A stretch of DNA of 64,000 nt from Imbroritus primus (GCA_000272025.2 AKCV02000011.1:62001-126000), one strand, 5' to 3'; shown: positions 51,336 through 60,772, counted from the first letter of the stretch. Notes: generated by a model from the letters alone, not told the origin. Program-made: numbers and translations.

Positions 51336-52047
51336 CACACGCAAGGTCGCCGACATGCTGTCGGTCAGCGGACTCAACGCCTACTACGGTGAATCGCATG
51401 TGCTGCACGATGTGGCGCTGAACGTGCGCCAGGGCGAAGTGGTTACCCTGCTCGGCCGCAACGGCGCGGGCAAGACCACGACGCTGAAGTCCATCATGGG
51501 CATCATCGCCAAGCGCACCGGTTCGATCAACTTTACCGGCACGGAACTGATCCAACTGCGCGCGGATCAGATCGCCCGCCTGGGCGTTGCATTCTGCCCG
51601 GAGGAACGTGCCATTTTTTCCACGCTGAACGTGGAAGAGAACCTGCTGCTGCCGCCAGTCGTCAAGCCGGGCGGCATGCCGCTCGACGAGATCTACGAAC
51701 TCTTCCCCAACCTGCTCGAACGCCGCCGCAGCCAGGGCACGAAGCTGTCTGGCGGTGAACAGCAGATGCTCGCCATTGCACGCATTCTGCGCACCGGCGC
51801 GACGCTGCTGATGCTCGATGAACCGACCGAGGGCCTGGCGCCGGTCATCGTGCAGCAGATCGGCGAAATGATCCGCAAGCTGCAGACGCGCGGCTTCACC
51901 ATCCTGCTGGTGGAACAGAACTTCCACTTCGCCGCGACGCTCGCCGACCGCCACTATGTGATGGAAAGCGGCAAGATCATCGACATGATCGAGAAAGAGC
52001 AGGTCGCGGCCAGCATGGACAAGCTCAACGAGTACCTAGGCGTGTAG
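51328..52047 (+). CDS. livF: Liv-type ABC transporter ATP-binding protein (LivF-like)
   Basis: A 239-residue ATPase: Walker A GRNGAGKTTTL, signature KLSGGEQQMLAIAR, Walker B TLLMLDEPTEGLAP and H-loop-equivalent LVEQNFHFA, typical of LivF. It is preceded by ACAGGA and overlaps the end of livG. An internal ATG at 51355 (MLSVSG) is an alternative start that matches the usual shorter N-terminus. With LivG it energises the LivH-LivM channel. The gene order G-F-K-H-M, with the receptor gene in the middle, differs from the E. coli order. Confidence 0.9.
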   Translation: MLDTRKVADMLSVSGLNAYYGESHVLHDVALNVRQGEVVTLLGRNGAGKTTTLKSIMGIIAKRTGSINFTGTELIQLRADQIARLGVAFCPEERAIFSTLNVEENLLLPPVVKPGGMPLDEIYELFPNLLERRRSQGTKLSGGEQQMLAIARILRTGATLLMLDEPTEGLAPVIVQQIGEMIRKLQTRGFTILLVEQNFHFAATLADRHYVMESGKIIDMIEKEQVAASMDKLNEYLGV

Positions 52048-52131
52048 CAACCACAAGATCCCGCCAAGAGGATCAGTCTTGCAATCAGGCGGCCAAGGCC
52101 GTGCAGACCATATCAAAAATGGAGAGAGACA

Positions 52132-53340
52132 ATGAAAGCGAAAACCATCCGGACTTTGCGTGTCAGCCTGCTGGGCGGCGTCGCGGCGGCGCTGTTTGCC
52201 ACCTCGGTCGCGGCCCAGGTCAAGATTGGCGTACTGGGCGACATGAGCGGCGCCTATGCCGACCTCGGCGGCAAGGGGTCGACCATGGCGGCACGCATGG
52301 CCATCGAGGATTTCGGCGGGCAGGTGCTGGGCAAGCCGATCGAACTCGTGTCGGCTGACCACCAGAACAAGACCGACGTGGCCGCCAGTATCGCGCGGCG
52401 CTGGTATGACCGCGAAGGCGTGACGATGATCACCGACCTGACCAACTCCGCAGTCGCGATCGCCGTGCAGGGCATCTCGCGCGAGAAGAAAAAGATCAAC
52501 CTGGTGACCAGTACCGCCACCAACGCGCTGACCAACAAGGAATGTTCGCCGTGGGGCGTGCACTGGACCTACGATTCCTACGCCCTGGCCAACGCGCCGG
52601 TCCGCGCGATGATCGAGGGCGGCGCGAAGAAATGGTTCTTCATCACTGCCGATTACACCTTCGGGCATAACCTGCAGGAAACCACCGAGAAGATGATCAA
52701 GCAGCTGGGCGGCACGGTAGTCGGCACCGCGACGCACCCGTTCACCAGCCAGGACTTCTCCTCGCAGCTGCTCAAGGCCCAGGCCTCGGGCGCGGACATC
52801 ATTGCCCTCGCCAACTCCGGCTCGGATACGACCAACAGCGTCAAGCAGGCCAATGAGTTCGGCATCACCAAGAAACAGAAGCTGGTGTCCCTGCTGACCT
52901 TCATCACCGATGTGCACAGCATGGGCTTGCCGATCGCCCAGGGCCTGGTGTTCTCCGAGGCTTTCTACTGGGACCAGAACGATGAAACGCGCGCCTGGTC
53001 GCAGAAATTCATGAAGCGCCACGGCACCATGCCGTCGATGGTGCACGCCGGCACGTATTCCGCCGTCACGCACTACCTGAAGGCCGTCAAGGCCGCTAAC
53101 TCGGTCGACTCGGATGCCGTGATGGCGAAGATGCGCGAGATGCCGGTCAACGACTTCGCCTTCAAGAACGGCTCGATCCGCCCGGATGGTGTCCACGATC
53201 ACGCCATGTACCTGTTCCAGGTGAAGACCCCGAAGGAATCCAAGTATGCCTGGGACTACTACAAGCAACTCGCCGTGATTCCGAAGGGCAAGACCTTCCA
53301 GCCGCTCGAAGAAGTCGATTGCCCGCTGCTGAAGAAGTAA
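52132..53340 (+). CDS. ABC transporter substrate-binding protein (LivK-like)
   Basis: A 402-residue periplasmic protein of the type I binding-protein fold. The signal peptide ends near FATSVAAQVK, and the mature part starts VKIGVLGDMSGAYADLGGKG. The ligand pocket residues are not the branched-chain amino acid set of LivJ/K; the family with WDQNDETRAWSQKF and NDFAFKNGSIRPDG occurs widely beside aromatic catabolic genes in Burkholderia and Cupriavidus. Ligand unknown. An AGAGAGAC-type ribosome site precedes the ATG. It lies between the ATPase and permease genes. Confidence 0.88.
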   Translation: MKAKTIRTLRVSLLGGVAAALFATSVAAQVKIGVLGDMSGAYADLGGKGSTMAARMAIEDFGGQVLGKPIELVSADHQNKTDVAASIARRWYDREGVTMITDLTNSAVAIAVQGISREKKKINLVTSTATNALTNKECSPWGVHWTYDSYALANAPVRAMIEGGAKKWFFITADYTFGHNLQETTEKMIKQLGGTVVGTATHPFTSQDFSSQLLKAQASGADIIALANSGSDTTNSVKQANEFGITKKQKLVSLLTFITDVHSMGLPIAQGLVFSEAFYWDQNDETRAWSQKFMKRHGTMPSMVHAGTYSAVTHYLKAVKAANSVDSDAVMAKMREMPVNDFAFKNGSIRPDGVHDHAMYLFQVKTPKESKYAWDYYKQLAVIPKGKTFQPLEEVDCPLLKK

Positions 53341-53428
53341 GCCTGCGGTAATCCGGCACGAGGCGCCGCCTGTCACCCCGGCGCCTCGTCTTGTTCACCC
53401 GAAGTGCTCACTTGAAGGGAGCAACACG

Positions 53429-54313
53429 ATGTTGGATGGACTGTCGCTACAAATGCTGGTCGGACAGTTGATGGTCGGGCTGGTCAACGGTTCGTTCTAT
53501 GCCCTGCTGAGTCTCGGGCTCGGCGTGATCTTCGGCATGCTGAACGTGATCAACTTCGTGCATGGCGCGTTGTATATGACCGGCGCCTTTGCAAGCTATC
53601 TGCTGCTGCAGTATGCCGGTGTGCCGTATGCCGTCTCGCTGCTGCTGTCGCCGCTGATCGTGGCCTGCCTGGGCGTGTTCATCGAACGCGTGCTGCTGTC
53701 GCGCATTTACAAGATCGACCATATCTATGGCTGGCTCCTGACGTTCGGCATCGCGCTGATGCTGGAGTCGGTCTTCCGCAGGTTCTACGGCGTCTCCGGC
53801 AAGCCTTATCCGACTCCGGACTGGCTCACCGGCGCCATCGACATGGGCTTCATGATGCTGCCCACCTACCGCGCCTGGGTCATCGTTGTTTCGCTCCTGG
53901 TGTGCTTTGGTACCTGGTATGCCATCGAACGCACGCGCCTCGGCTCCTACCTGCGCGCCGCGACGGAAAACCCGGTGATCGTGCGCAGCTTCGGCATCAA
54001 CGTGACCTTGCTGATCACCCTGACCTACGCCTTCGGTGTCGGCCTGGCCGCCTTCGCCGGCGTGCTCGCCGCGCCGATCTACCAAGTGAATCCGCTGATG
54101 GGTTCGAACATCATCGTGGTGATCTTTGCCGTGGTGGTAATTGGCGGCCTGGGTTCGATCCTCGGCACCATCGTCACCGGCCTGGGCATCGGCCTGATCG
54201 AGGGCGTCACCAAGATCTTCTATCCGGAAGCCGCGCACGTCGTGGTGTTCGTGATCATGGCCATCGTGCTGCTGACCAAACCCACCGGACTGTTCGGACG
54301 CCGCGTCCGCTGA
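53429..54313 (+). CDS. livH: Liv-type ABC transporter permease (LivH-like)
   Basis: A 294-residue inner-membrane permease with about eight membrane segments. The N-terminal LVNGSFYALLSLGLGVIFGM and NVINFVHGALYMTGAF are the LivH signature, and the cytoplasmic EAA-like loop is RAATENPVIVRSFGINV. GGLGSILGTIVTGLGIGLIE closes the channel core. AGGGAG lies 5-10 bases before the ATG. It pairs with LivM, encoded 26 bases downstream. Confidence 0.92.
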   Translation: MLDGLSLQMLVGQLMVGLVNGSFYALLSLGLGVIFGMLNVINFVHGALYMTGAFASYLLLQYAGVPYAVSLLLSPLIVACLGVFIERVLLSRIYKIDHIYGWLLTFGIALMLESVFRRFYGVSGKPYPTPDWLTGAIDMGFMMLPTYRAWVIVVSLLVCFGTWYAIERTRLGSYLRAATENPVIVRSFGINVTLLITLTYAFGVGLAAFAGVLAAPIYQVNPLMGSNIIVVIFAVVVIGGLGSILGTIVTGLGIGLIEGVTKIFYPEAAHVVVFVIMAIVLLTKPTGLFGRRVR

Positions 54314-54339
54314 CCGCCGCCCACTGCGAGGAGACTCCG

Positions 54340-55338
54340 ATGAAATACGTGCTTTGTGCCTTGCTGGCCGTGGCCGCGCTGCTGGCGCCGTTGTACTACT
54401 ACCCGACGTTCCTGATGACGATCCTGTGCTTCGCCATCTATGCGGGTGCGTTCAATCTGCTGTTCGGCTACACCGGCCTGCTGTCGTTCGGCCATGCCGC
54501 CTACTTTGGCTTTGCGGCCTATATCTGCGGCTACGCGGCGAAATCGCTGGGCCTCACGCCAGAGCTGGCGATCATCGCCGGCGGCCTGTCGTCTGCCCTG
54601 CTCGGCCTGATCGTCGGCTACCTCGCGGTGCGCCAGCAAGGCATCATCTTTGCGATGGTCACCTTCGCGCTGGCCGAGGTGGTCTACTTCATCTGTCTGC
54701 GCGCCCCCTTCACAGGCGGCGAGGATGGCATGCAGTCGATTCCGCGCGGCCATCTGTTCGGCCTGATCGACCTGTCGAACTCGATGACCATGTACTACTT
54801 CGTGCTAGCGATCTTCCTGCTGTGCTTCTGGATGCTCTACCGCATCGTGCACTCGCCCTTCGGCCAGGTCCTGCGCGCCATTCGCGAGAACGAGACACGC
54901 GCCATCTCGATGGGCTACAAGACTGACCAGTACAAGCTGGCGGCCTTCGTGCTATCGGCCACACTGGCCGGCATTGCCGGATCGACCAAGACGCTGGTCT
55001 TCCAGCTCGCGACGCTCACCGACGTGCACTGGCACAAGTCCGGCGAGGTGATCCTGATGACGCTGCTCGGCGGCCTCGGCACGCTGGCCGGCCCGGTGGT
55101 CGGCTCCGGTCTGGTGGTATCGCTCAGCGAAGGGCTGGCTGAACTCGGCGAATGGGTACCGTTCATCCTCGGGGTTTCGTTCGTGGTGTGCGTGCTGGCC
55201 TTCCGGCGTGGCATTGTCGGCGAACTGCTGGCGTACCTCGAGCGCCGCCGCCAGCGCACCCTGCCCGCCGGGACGGCGCGTACAGATGCACCCGCACAGG
55301 GCACGAGCGAACTGGCAACGGCAGGCAAGGAACATTGA
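54340..55338 (+). CDS. livM: Liv-type ABC transporter permease (LivM-like)
   Basis: A 332-residue permease with around nine membrane segments. Signatures are YTGLLSFGHAAYFGFAAYI, the EAA-like loop VLRAIRENETRAISMGYKTD and LLGGLGTLAGPVVGSGLVV. The C-terminal ~40 residues are hydrophilic. GAGGAGA precedes the ATG at 54340; the longer upstream frame overlaps livH and was rejected. It completes the five-gene importer. The LysR gene begins 183 bases later. Confidence 0.92.
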   Translation: MKYVLCALLAVAALLAPLYYYPTFLMTILCFAIYAGAFNLLFGYTGLLSFGHAAYFGFAAYICGYAAKSLGLTPELAIIAGGLSSALLGLIVGYLAVRQQGIIFAMVTFALAEVVYFICLRAPFTGGEDGMQSIPRGHLFGLIDLSNSMTMYYFVLAIFLLCFWMLYRIVHSPFGQVLRAIRENETRAISMGYKTDQYKLAAFVLSATLAGIAGSTKTLVFQLATLTDVHWHKSGEVILMTLLGGLGTLAGPVVGSGLVVSLSEGLAELGEWVPFILGVSFVVCVLAFRRGIVGELLAYLERRRQRTLPAGTARTDAPAQGTSELATAGKEH

Positions 55339-55521
55339 GCGGCGTCGCTGCGAAGCATACTGCGCGACGATAATGCTCGGCACCGCGACGCTGAATGGCG
55401 ATGCCGGAGCAGGTACGGAACGAGGCCCGACCGCGCCGGACAGCCGGGATGATCCCCATTGGCAGGCCCGGCGCGGGTCGGGTACCGTGATGGCGAAGAC
55501 GCTCATGCAGGGGAACGCGCC

Positions 55522-56457
55522 ATGAACATGAAGCAACTCGAAACACTTGTCTGGATCGTGCGGCTCGGGAGTTTCGCGGCCGCGGCAGACCGGCTGTGCA
55601 CCACGCAATCCACCGTCTCATGCCGGATCCAGGAGCTGGAGCAGGATTTCGACATCCAGCTGTTCGACCGCAGCCATCACAAGGCACGCCTTACCGCCAA
55701 GGGCAAGGAACTGTTCCACTACGCCGAGCGCCTCATCGATCTGGCCTCGGAAATGCGCCACCGTATCGGCAATCCTGAGTCGCTCTCGGGCCTGATCCGG
55801 CTCGGCGTCGCGGAGGTGGTGGCACTCACCTGGTTGCCGCAGCTGGTCCACGCGATCCGCAACACGTATCGTGACGTGGTACTGGAACTGGATGTGCAAC
55901 TGACACGTCCGCTGATCTCCCGGCTGCGCGAGGGCGACCTGGACCTGCTGCTGATCCCCGGTCCAGTGGCCGAGCCAGGGCTGACGTCGGATACCGTCGG
56001 CAAGGTCGAGTTCCGCTGGATGGCGGGCCCGCACTTCAAGGTGCCGAGCGGCATTCTCTCGCCAGAAGTGCTGCAGACATTGCCGGTTCTGAGCCTGTCG
56101 GCAGATTCGCACCACCACACGCTGATCGAGCAATGGTTCACGCGCAATCAGGCGCAATACAACTTTGTCACGCGGTGCAACAACCTCAATGTGGTCGCTT
56201 CATTGACCATGGCCAACGAAGGCATCGGCTACCTGCCCGTGGCGGCCTACAGTCAGGAAATCGCCGACGGCCGGCTGGTCATGCTGAAGACACGGCCACG
56301 CATGCCCGCCGTGGAATTTGTCGCCGTGGCAACATCGGGGCGCTTCCAGCCACTGGTGGATGCAGTCCGGACATTGGCGGTGGAAAGCGCCTACACCAGC
56401 GAGCTTGGCATGAGCGGCGTCACCGCTCCCATCTCACGCATCGGCAGCGCGCGCTGA
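55522..56457 (+). CDS. LysR-family transcriptional regulator, paralog of the one at 59891
   Basis: A 311-residue LysR protein: MKQLETLVWIVRLGSFAAAA and CTTQSTVSCRIQELEQDFD form the winged helix, followed by a two-lobe effector domain with GVAEVVALTWLPQLVHAI. Its N-terminal half resembles the LysR protein at 59891-60772 closely, with the same LGSFAAAA-RL-TTQSTVS and LGVAEVV landmarks, so the two arose by duplication. It lies downstream of livM in the same direction, with AGGGGAA before its ATG. It could regulate the importer, the oxygenase, or both. Confidence 0.92.
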   Translation: MNMKQLETLVWIVRLGSFAAAADRLCTTQSTVSCRIQELEQDFDIQLFDRSHHKARLTAKGKELFHYAERLIDLASEMRHRIGNPESLSGLIRLGVAEVVALTWLPQLVHAIRNTYRDVVLELDVQLTRPLISRLREGDLDLLLIPGPVAEPGLTSDTVGKVEFRWMAGPHFKVPSGILSPEVLQTLPVLSLSADSHHHTLIEQWFTRNQAQYNFVTRCNNLNVVASLTMANEGIGYLPVAAYSQEIADGRLVMLKTRPRMPAVEFVAVATSGRFQPLVDAVRTLAVESAYTSELGMSGVTAPISRIGSAR

Positions 56458-56485
56458 AGCGCGCCATCACGCACGCAACAGGATC

Positions 56486-57223
56486 ATGGACAAGACGCTA
56501 CTGAAGGGACTCACGGTACTCGAGGCGTTGATCGACAATGACCGGCCCTGTGGCGTCACTGCGCTGGCCAACCAATTGCAGATGTCCAAGAGCAGCGTGC
56601 ACCGGATCCTGCAGACACTCGTGAGCCGCCAGTTTGCCCGCCAGGACATGCTCTCGCAGCAGTACCAGCCGACGCTCAAGCTGTGGGAGTACGGCACCAG
56701 AGTGCTGGCGCGCATTGACTTCAAGCGCGTCGCGGCGCCCCAGCTTGAGCTGCTGTCGCGCCAGACCTCCGAAACCGTGCATCTGTCGATCCTCGATGGC
56801 AAGGAAGTGGTGTACGTGGACAAGGTGGACGGCTTGCTGCCGATCCGCGCCTATTCGGAAATCGGCGGACGCGCCCCGGCCTACTGCGTGGCGACTGGCA
56901 AGGCTCTGCTGGCCTACCAGCCCGAGGCAGTACTCGAGCAGTTCGGCCCCGAGATGGAGCAGTTCTCGCCACGGACGCTGCACGATGTCGCCAGCCTGCG
57001 CAATGAGCTCAAGCGCGTGCGCAAGCTCGGCTATGCAGTGAATCGTGGCGAGTGGCGCGAAGGCGTATGGGGCGTCGCCGCGCCCATCTTCGATGGCACG
57101 GGCCAGGTGACAGCCGCAATCGGCCTGTCGGGACCCGCACAACGCATGCGTCCGGCCCACATCCGCGAATATGCGGCGCTGCTAATCCAGGCCAGCGAGG
57201 CGGTGACGCGCGATCTGCGCTGA
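56486..57223 (+). CDS. IclR-family transcriptional regulator
   Basis: A 245-residue regulator: winged helix KGLTVLEALIDNDRPCGVTA then QMSKSSVHRILQTLVSRQF, and an IclR effector domain (VHLSILDGKEVVYVDKV, YCVATGKALLAY, YAVNRGEWREGVWGVAAPIF). It begins 28 bases after the LysR gene, so the two are likely co-transcribed. Paired LysR and IclR regulators next to a Liv-type importer and a Rieske oxygenase are typical of aromatic-acid catabolic loci. It ends near a terminator that acts on the opposite strand. Confidence 0.92.
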   Translation: MDKTLLKGLTVLEALIDNDRPCGVTALANQLQMSKSSVHRILQTLVSRQFARQDMLSQQYQPTLKLWEYGTRVLARIDFKRVAAPQLELLSRQTSETVHLSILDGKEVVYVDKVDGLLPIRAYSEIGGRAPAYCVATGKALLAYQPEAVLEQFGPEMEQFSPRTLHDVASLRNELKRVRKLGYAVNRGEWREGVWGVAAPIFDGTGQVTAAIGLSGPAQRMRPAHIREYAALLIQASEAVTRDLR

Positions 57224-57351
57224 GCCTGGGCCACATCGGTACCTACCGGGCCGCCGCTGAGGCGGTGCCCGCCTGCCTGTTCGCGCGTCGCGCGAGCCCA
57301 CCGTCAGACCTGCGTGGCCCCGCGCTTGTGTTGCATGCCTGCCACGTCATG

Positions 57352-57384
57352 AAAAACACCGGTCACGCTTGCGCGCGACCGGTG
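57352..57384 (-). terminator. Intrinsic terminator of the oxygenase operon
   Basis: Read on the minus strand, CACCGGTC and GACCGGTG form an 8-base-pair stem around a 12-base loop, followed by TTTTTC. It lies 29 bases after the oxygenase stop codon. Confidence 0.8.
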
Positions 57385-57412
57385 CCTGAACCAGCGGAGG
57401 GTGGCCGGATCG

Positions 57413-58531
57413 TTACTGCTGCGCTGCCGACACGGGGATCACCTGCACCTTCTGCGTGCGCTGCTCTGCCGCGGCACGCTCCTGGCGCTGCAGGCCCATC
57501 AGGATCTGGCGGGCGCGACGCAGTGCCTTGTCCGACTTCAGGAACACTTCCGAGTAGTCATCGTCCGGATAGTCGAACATGTTCTGCTGGCGCTCGAGCG
57601 CCCACTGGTCCTGAGCCACCACGGACGGGAACATCTCCGCCACCTTGAGCGCGGTCGGCGTATCCGGATCGCTGAGGGGCCGGTGCTCCTTCTTGGTAGT
57701 ACAGGTCCAGCGCCACACCAGGTTGCGTGCATCGACCGGATAGAACAGGTGCAGCAGCGTGTAGCCGCGCTCGGCCTCGGTTCCAAGCTGCCCGGACGGC
57801 GCCACGTGCATCTTCACACGGCACATGCCCGGGCTGATCATGGCGTGCGTGTGCAGGCGCTCCACCACGTCATACAGGAACCACTCGCGCAGGAATGGCG
57901 GCTGTTCGTAGCCATCGACGCGACGGATGGTCTTGATGTATTCATAGCCTTCGGACACGCCTTCGTCGAGTTCGACCGGGATCAGGCTGTTGGCCTTGTC
58001 ACCGATGTTACCGTCGTGCAGCGGATAGAAGTGACTGATGTCGAGCAGGTTCTCGATCAGCAGCAGATAGTTGGCTGGCGCCTCGATGCGCTCTGGCGAT
58101 ACGGCGGTCACGCAACTGGTATCAGTCAGCTCCGGCGTACGCGGCGGATTGAGGGTGGAGGCCTGCTCCACGTCGCCGGGCCACAGCCACACCACGCCGT
58201 CCTGTTCCTTGATGGGCACGGTATGCAGGCGGGCCTGCGGCGGAATCGCCTTGTCCGGCTGCGAGGGGATCTCCACGCACTTGCCGCTGCTGTCATAGCA
58301 CAACCCGTGATAGGCACATTCGAGGCGGCCATCGTCGAGCAGCTTGCTCTCCGACAGCGGGAAACGCTTGTGGCAGCAGCGATCGTCGAACGCCACGACC
58401 TCGCCTTCCGCAGTGCGCCAGATGACGATCGGCTTGTCCGCCACCTTCAAACCCTGCAGGTCGCCTGCCTTGAACTCATGGCTGAAGCCGACCGGATACC
58501 ACGTATTCCTGACGTACTCGAACTTGCTCAT
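57413..58531 (-). CDS. Rieske non-heme iron oxygenase, VanA-like
   Basis: A 372-residue terminal oxygenase. The Rieske ligands are Cys52 and His54 in RCCHKRF and Cys72 and His75 in LECAYHGLCYD. The catalytic iron is expected at His167 and His172 in LLDISHFYPLHDG, with bridging Asp164. Relatives (VanA, phenoxybenzoate dioxygenase alpha) O-demethylate or cleave aromatic ethers. Cys53 beside Cys52 is unusual but harmless. The reductase is encoded 66 bases upstream on the same strand, so this is the second gene of a two-gene unit. The substrate is not identifiable; vanillate is only one possibility. Confidence 0.88.
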   Translation of the reverse strand: MSKFEYVRNTWYPVGFSHEFKAGDLQGLKVADKPIVIWRTAEGEVVAFDDRCCHKRFPLSESKLLDDGRLECAYHGLCYDSSGKCVEIPSQPDKAIPPQARLHTVPIKEQDGVVWLWPGDVEQASTLNPPRTPELTDTSCVTAVSPERIEAPANYLLLIENLLDISHFYPLHDGNIGDKANSLIPVELDEGVSEGYEYIKTIRRVDGYEQPPFLREWFLYDVVERLHTHAMISPGMCRVKMHVAPSGQLGTEAERGYTLLHLFYPVDARNLVWRWTCTTKKEHRPLSDPDTPTALKVAEMFPSVVAQDQWALERQQNMFDYPDDDYSEVFLKSDKALRRARQILMGLQRQERAAAEQRTQKVQVIPVSAAQQ

Positions 58532-58597
58532 GGGGTTGTCTCCTTCATTATGAATTGCGCCGGGACATGCCCGGCAATCCGGTGCTCAGATCGATGC

Positions 58598-59608
58598 TCA
58601 GATATCAAGCACCAGTTTCTTGCTCTTGGCGCGGCTGCAGCAGATCATCACGAACTCCTCGCGGTCTTCCTCGTCGAGCACGGAGTCGCGGTGAATCGGT
58701 TCACCTTCGAGATAGCGCGTCATGCATGTACCGCAGTAGCCCTCCTCGCAGGACACGTCGATGTCCATGCCGTGCGCCTGCATGACATGCACGATGGACT
58801 GGCCCGGCGGCACGGTGAACGTTTTCTGGGAACGCTTCAGCTCGACTTCGAACGCGGTATCGGCCGACGTATCGATCGCCTCGCCGGCGGGCGCGCTGAA
58901 ACGCTCGCAGTGCGTCGTGCCCTTGGGCCAGTGCTGGACCGCCCGGTCGATGGCATCGAGGAAGCCATTCGGGCCACAGTAGTAGACGTGGGTGCCGGGC
59001 GTGACATCGCGCAGCAGCGCCGCCAGGTCGACACCCTGCGTCGGGTCGCCGTGATCGTGGTGCAGCGTCACATGGCCGCTGGCGATCAGCGGCTGCAGTT
59101 CGCGCAAGAAGGCCGTACGCTGCGGTGAGCGCGTGCAGTACACCAGATGAAAATCCTGGCCGCGCGCCCGCACTTCCGCGATCATCGACATCAGCGGCGT
59201 GATGCCGATACCACCGCCGATGAACAGGTAGCGCGTGGCGTCATCCGACAGCTCGAAATGGTTGCGCGGCGCGGATACCGTGACCAGCATGCCGGCGCGC
59301 AGCGCGTCGTGCATGGCGACCGAACCGCCGCGTCCATTGGGGTCGCGCAGGACGGCGACAACGTAGCGATGCGTTTCGGTCGGATCGTTGCAGAGCGAAT
59401 ACTGGCGAATGGCCCCGTCGGGCAGATGCACGTCGATATGCGCGCCTGCCGTGAACTGTGGCAGCGACTTGTGTTCCGGATCGACGAACTCGAAACTGCA
59501 GATATCGTCAGCCAGGCAGGTAATGGCGCGCAGCTGCAATTGCAGCTTGGCTGGGGATGCGGGGCTGGCGGTAGCAGCTACCGGCGCACCGGCAACGGTT
59601 GCAGACAT
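58598..59608 (-). CDS. Rieske oxygenase reductase, VanB-like (FMN/NAD/2Fe-2S)
   Basis: A 336-residue class IA reductase. The FMN site is RQYSLCNDP, the NAD site begins LFIGGGIGITPLMSMIAEV, and the C-terminal plant-type ferredoxin has CEEGYCGTCMTRYLEGEP followed by the fourth Cys in MICCSRAKS. It moves electrons from NADH to the Rieske oxygenase encoded next. An unstructured Ala-rich stretch of ~20 residues precedes the flavin domain, a slight extension over VanB. It is the first gene of the unit and its promoter lies in 59609-59890 with a clear dyad. Confidence 0.9.
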   Translation of the reverse strand: MSATVAGAPVAATASPASPAKLQLQLRAITCLADDICSFEFVDPEHKSLPQFTAGAHIDVHLPDGAIRQYSLCNDPTETHRYVVAVLRDPNGRGGSVAMHDALRAGMLVTVSAPRNHFELSDDATRYLFIGGGIGITPLMSMIAEVRARGQDFHLVYCTRSPQRTAFLRELQPLIASGHVTLHHDHGDPTQGVDLAALLRDVTPGTHVYYCGPNGFLDAIDRAVQHWPKGTTHCERFSAPAGEAIDTSADTAFEVELKRSQKTFTVPPGQSIVHVMQAHGMDIDVSCEEGYCGTCMTRYLEGEPIHRDSVLDEEDREEFVMICCSRAKSKKLVLDI

Positions 59609-59739
59609 GGCCGTTCTCCTTGGTTATTCCGGCCACCGTTTCCGGCGCGTGCGGCATGGTTGCCGTTCTTGTCACCGGTTGCGGGGTGAATCCATCATGC
59701 ACCGTGCTTACATCAAATTCAAACGAGAAATTTGGCTGT

Positions 59740-59766
59740 AATTACATCGATTTTATTGATGTAATT
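59740..59766. promoter_or_regulatory. LysR operator candidate of the oxygenase operon
   Basis: AATTACATC-GATTTTATT-GATGTAATT is a perfect 9-9-9 inverted repeat in the 282-base gap between the LysR gene and the reductase gene, both on the minus strand. A further TTACATC half-site occurs at 59708-59714, 30 bases closer to the reductase. The layout fits LysR recognition and activation sites. Confidence 0.7.
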
Positions 59767-59890
59767 ATTGGGCCCGCCAGGAGGCCTCTAGGTGCCCACG
59801 AGCGCACTCAAGGCACCATTCCCTAAAGCAAAAATGCAATGGGAAGGACTTGTAGAGGCCGCGACGAAGATGCGGCAGGCCCCGGCGGGC

Positions 59891-60772
59891 TCAGCTGAAG
59901 TCGCTGACCTCGCGGGCGATCTCAGCGACGCTGGCGGCCAGCGAGTAAGCATGGCCGAGCGGGAACGCCGCGACGAACTCGACGGGCTCGAGCGGATCGC
60001 TCACCGGAATGATCTGCATCCGCCCTGAGGCAAGCTCGGCCTCATAGTAGCGCAACGGAAGGTAGGCGATGCCCATCGCGGCCATGGTCATCGAGCCGGC
60101 CACGGCAAAGCTCTTGCAGCGGGCGAGGTAGTGGCAGCGCACATGGTCGCGCCGGAACCAGTCTTCGATGGCGGAATAGTGGAATGACTCAGGTTGCAGG
60201 CCGATCACCGGCCACGCGGCCAGTTCGGCGGGAGTATGCAGGTGCGTGCCGGCGCCCAGGGCTGGGCTGGCCATCCAGGCAAACTCGACCTTGCCCAGCG
60301 ACACGCTGCGCACGTCGGGCATGCGTGTATAGCCCGGCGCCAGCACCAGTTCAAGTTCGCCGCGATGCAGGCTGGCCATCAGGTCGCTGGTCAGGCCTTC
60401 CTCAATTTCGAGGCGCAGTTGCGGGTAGCGTGCGGACAGCGCCCGCACGAGTTGCGGCAGCCAGCTGGTGGAGACGACCTCGGCCACGCCGAAGCGTACC
60501 GAGCCCGCTAGCGATTCCGGCGTGGCGATGCGATGCTGCAGCTCGGTGGAAAGGTCGAGCATGCGGCTTGCGTACTCCATCAGCTCGCGCCCCTTGGGGG
60601 TGAGGCGCGCACTGCGCAGCGAGCGGTCGAACAGATCGACGCCGAGGCTGCGCTCCAGTTCGCGCACGCGCATCGACACGGTCGACTGCGTGGTGTAGAG
60701 CCGCTCCGCCGCGGCAGCGAAACTGCCGAGCGTCACAGTCCAGAAGAACGTTTCGAGCTGCTGCAGCGTCAT
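59891..60772 (-). CDS. LysR-family transcriptional regulator, upstream of the oxygenase operon
   Basis: A 293-residue LysR protein: LQQLETFFWTVTLGSFAAAA and TTQSTVSMRVRELERSLG form the winged helix, and FGVAEVVSTSWLPQLVRAL opens the effector domain. It is a clear paralog of the LysR protein at 55522. It is encoded upstream of the oxygenase genes on the same strand, unlike the usual divergent LysR arrangement, and the perfect palindrome at 59740-59766 lies after it. It probably activates the VanAB-like genes in response to their substrate. Confidence 0.92.
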   Translation of the reverse strand: MTLQQLETFFWTVTLGSFAAAAERLYTTQSTVSMRVRELERSLGVDLFDRSLRSARLTPKGRELMEYASRMLDLSTELQHRIATPESLAGSVRFGVAEVVSTSWLPQLVRALSARYPQLRLEIEEGLTSDLMASLHRGELELVLAPGYTRMPDVRSVSLGKVEFAWMASPALGAGTHLHTPAELAAWPVIGLQPESFHYSAIEDWFRRDHVRCHYLARCKSFAVAGSMTMAAMGIAYLPLRYYEAELASGRMQIIPVSDPLEPVEFVAAFPLGHAYSLAASVAEIAREVSDFS

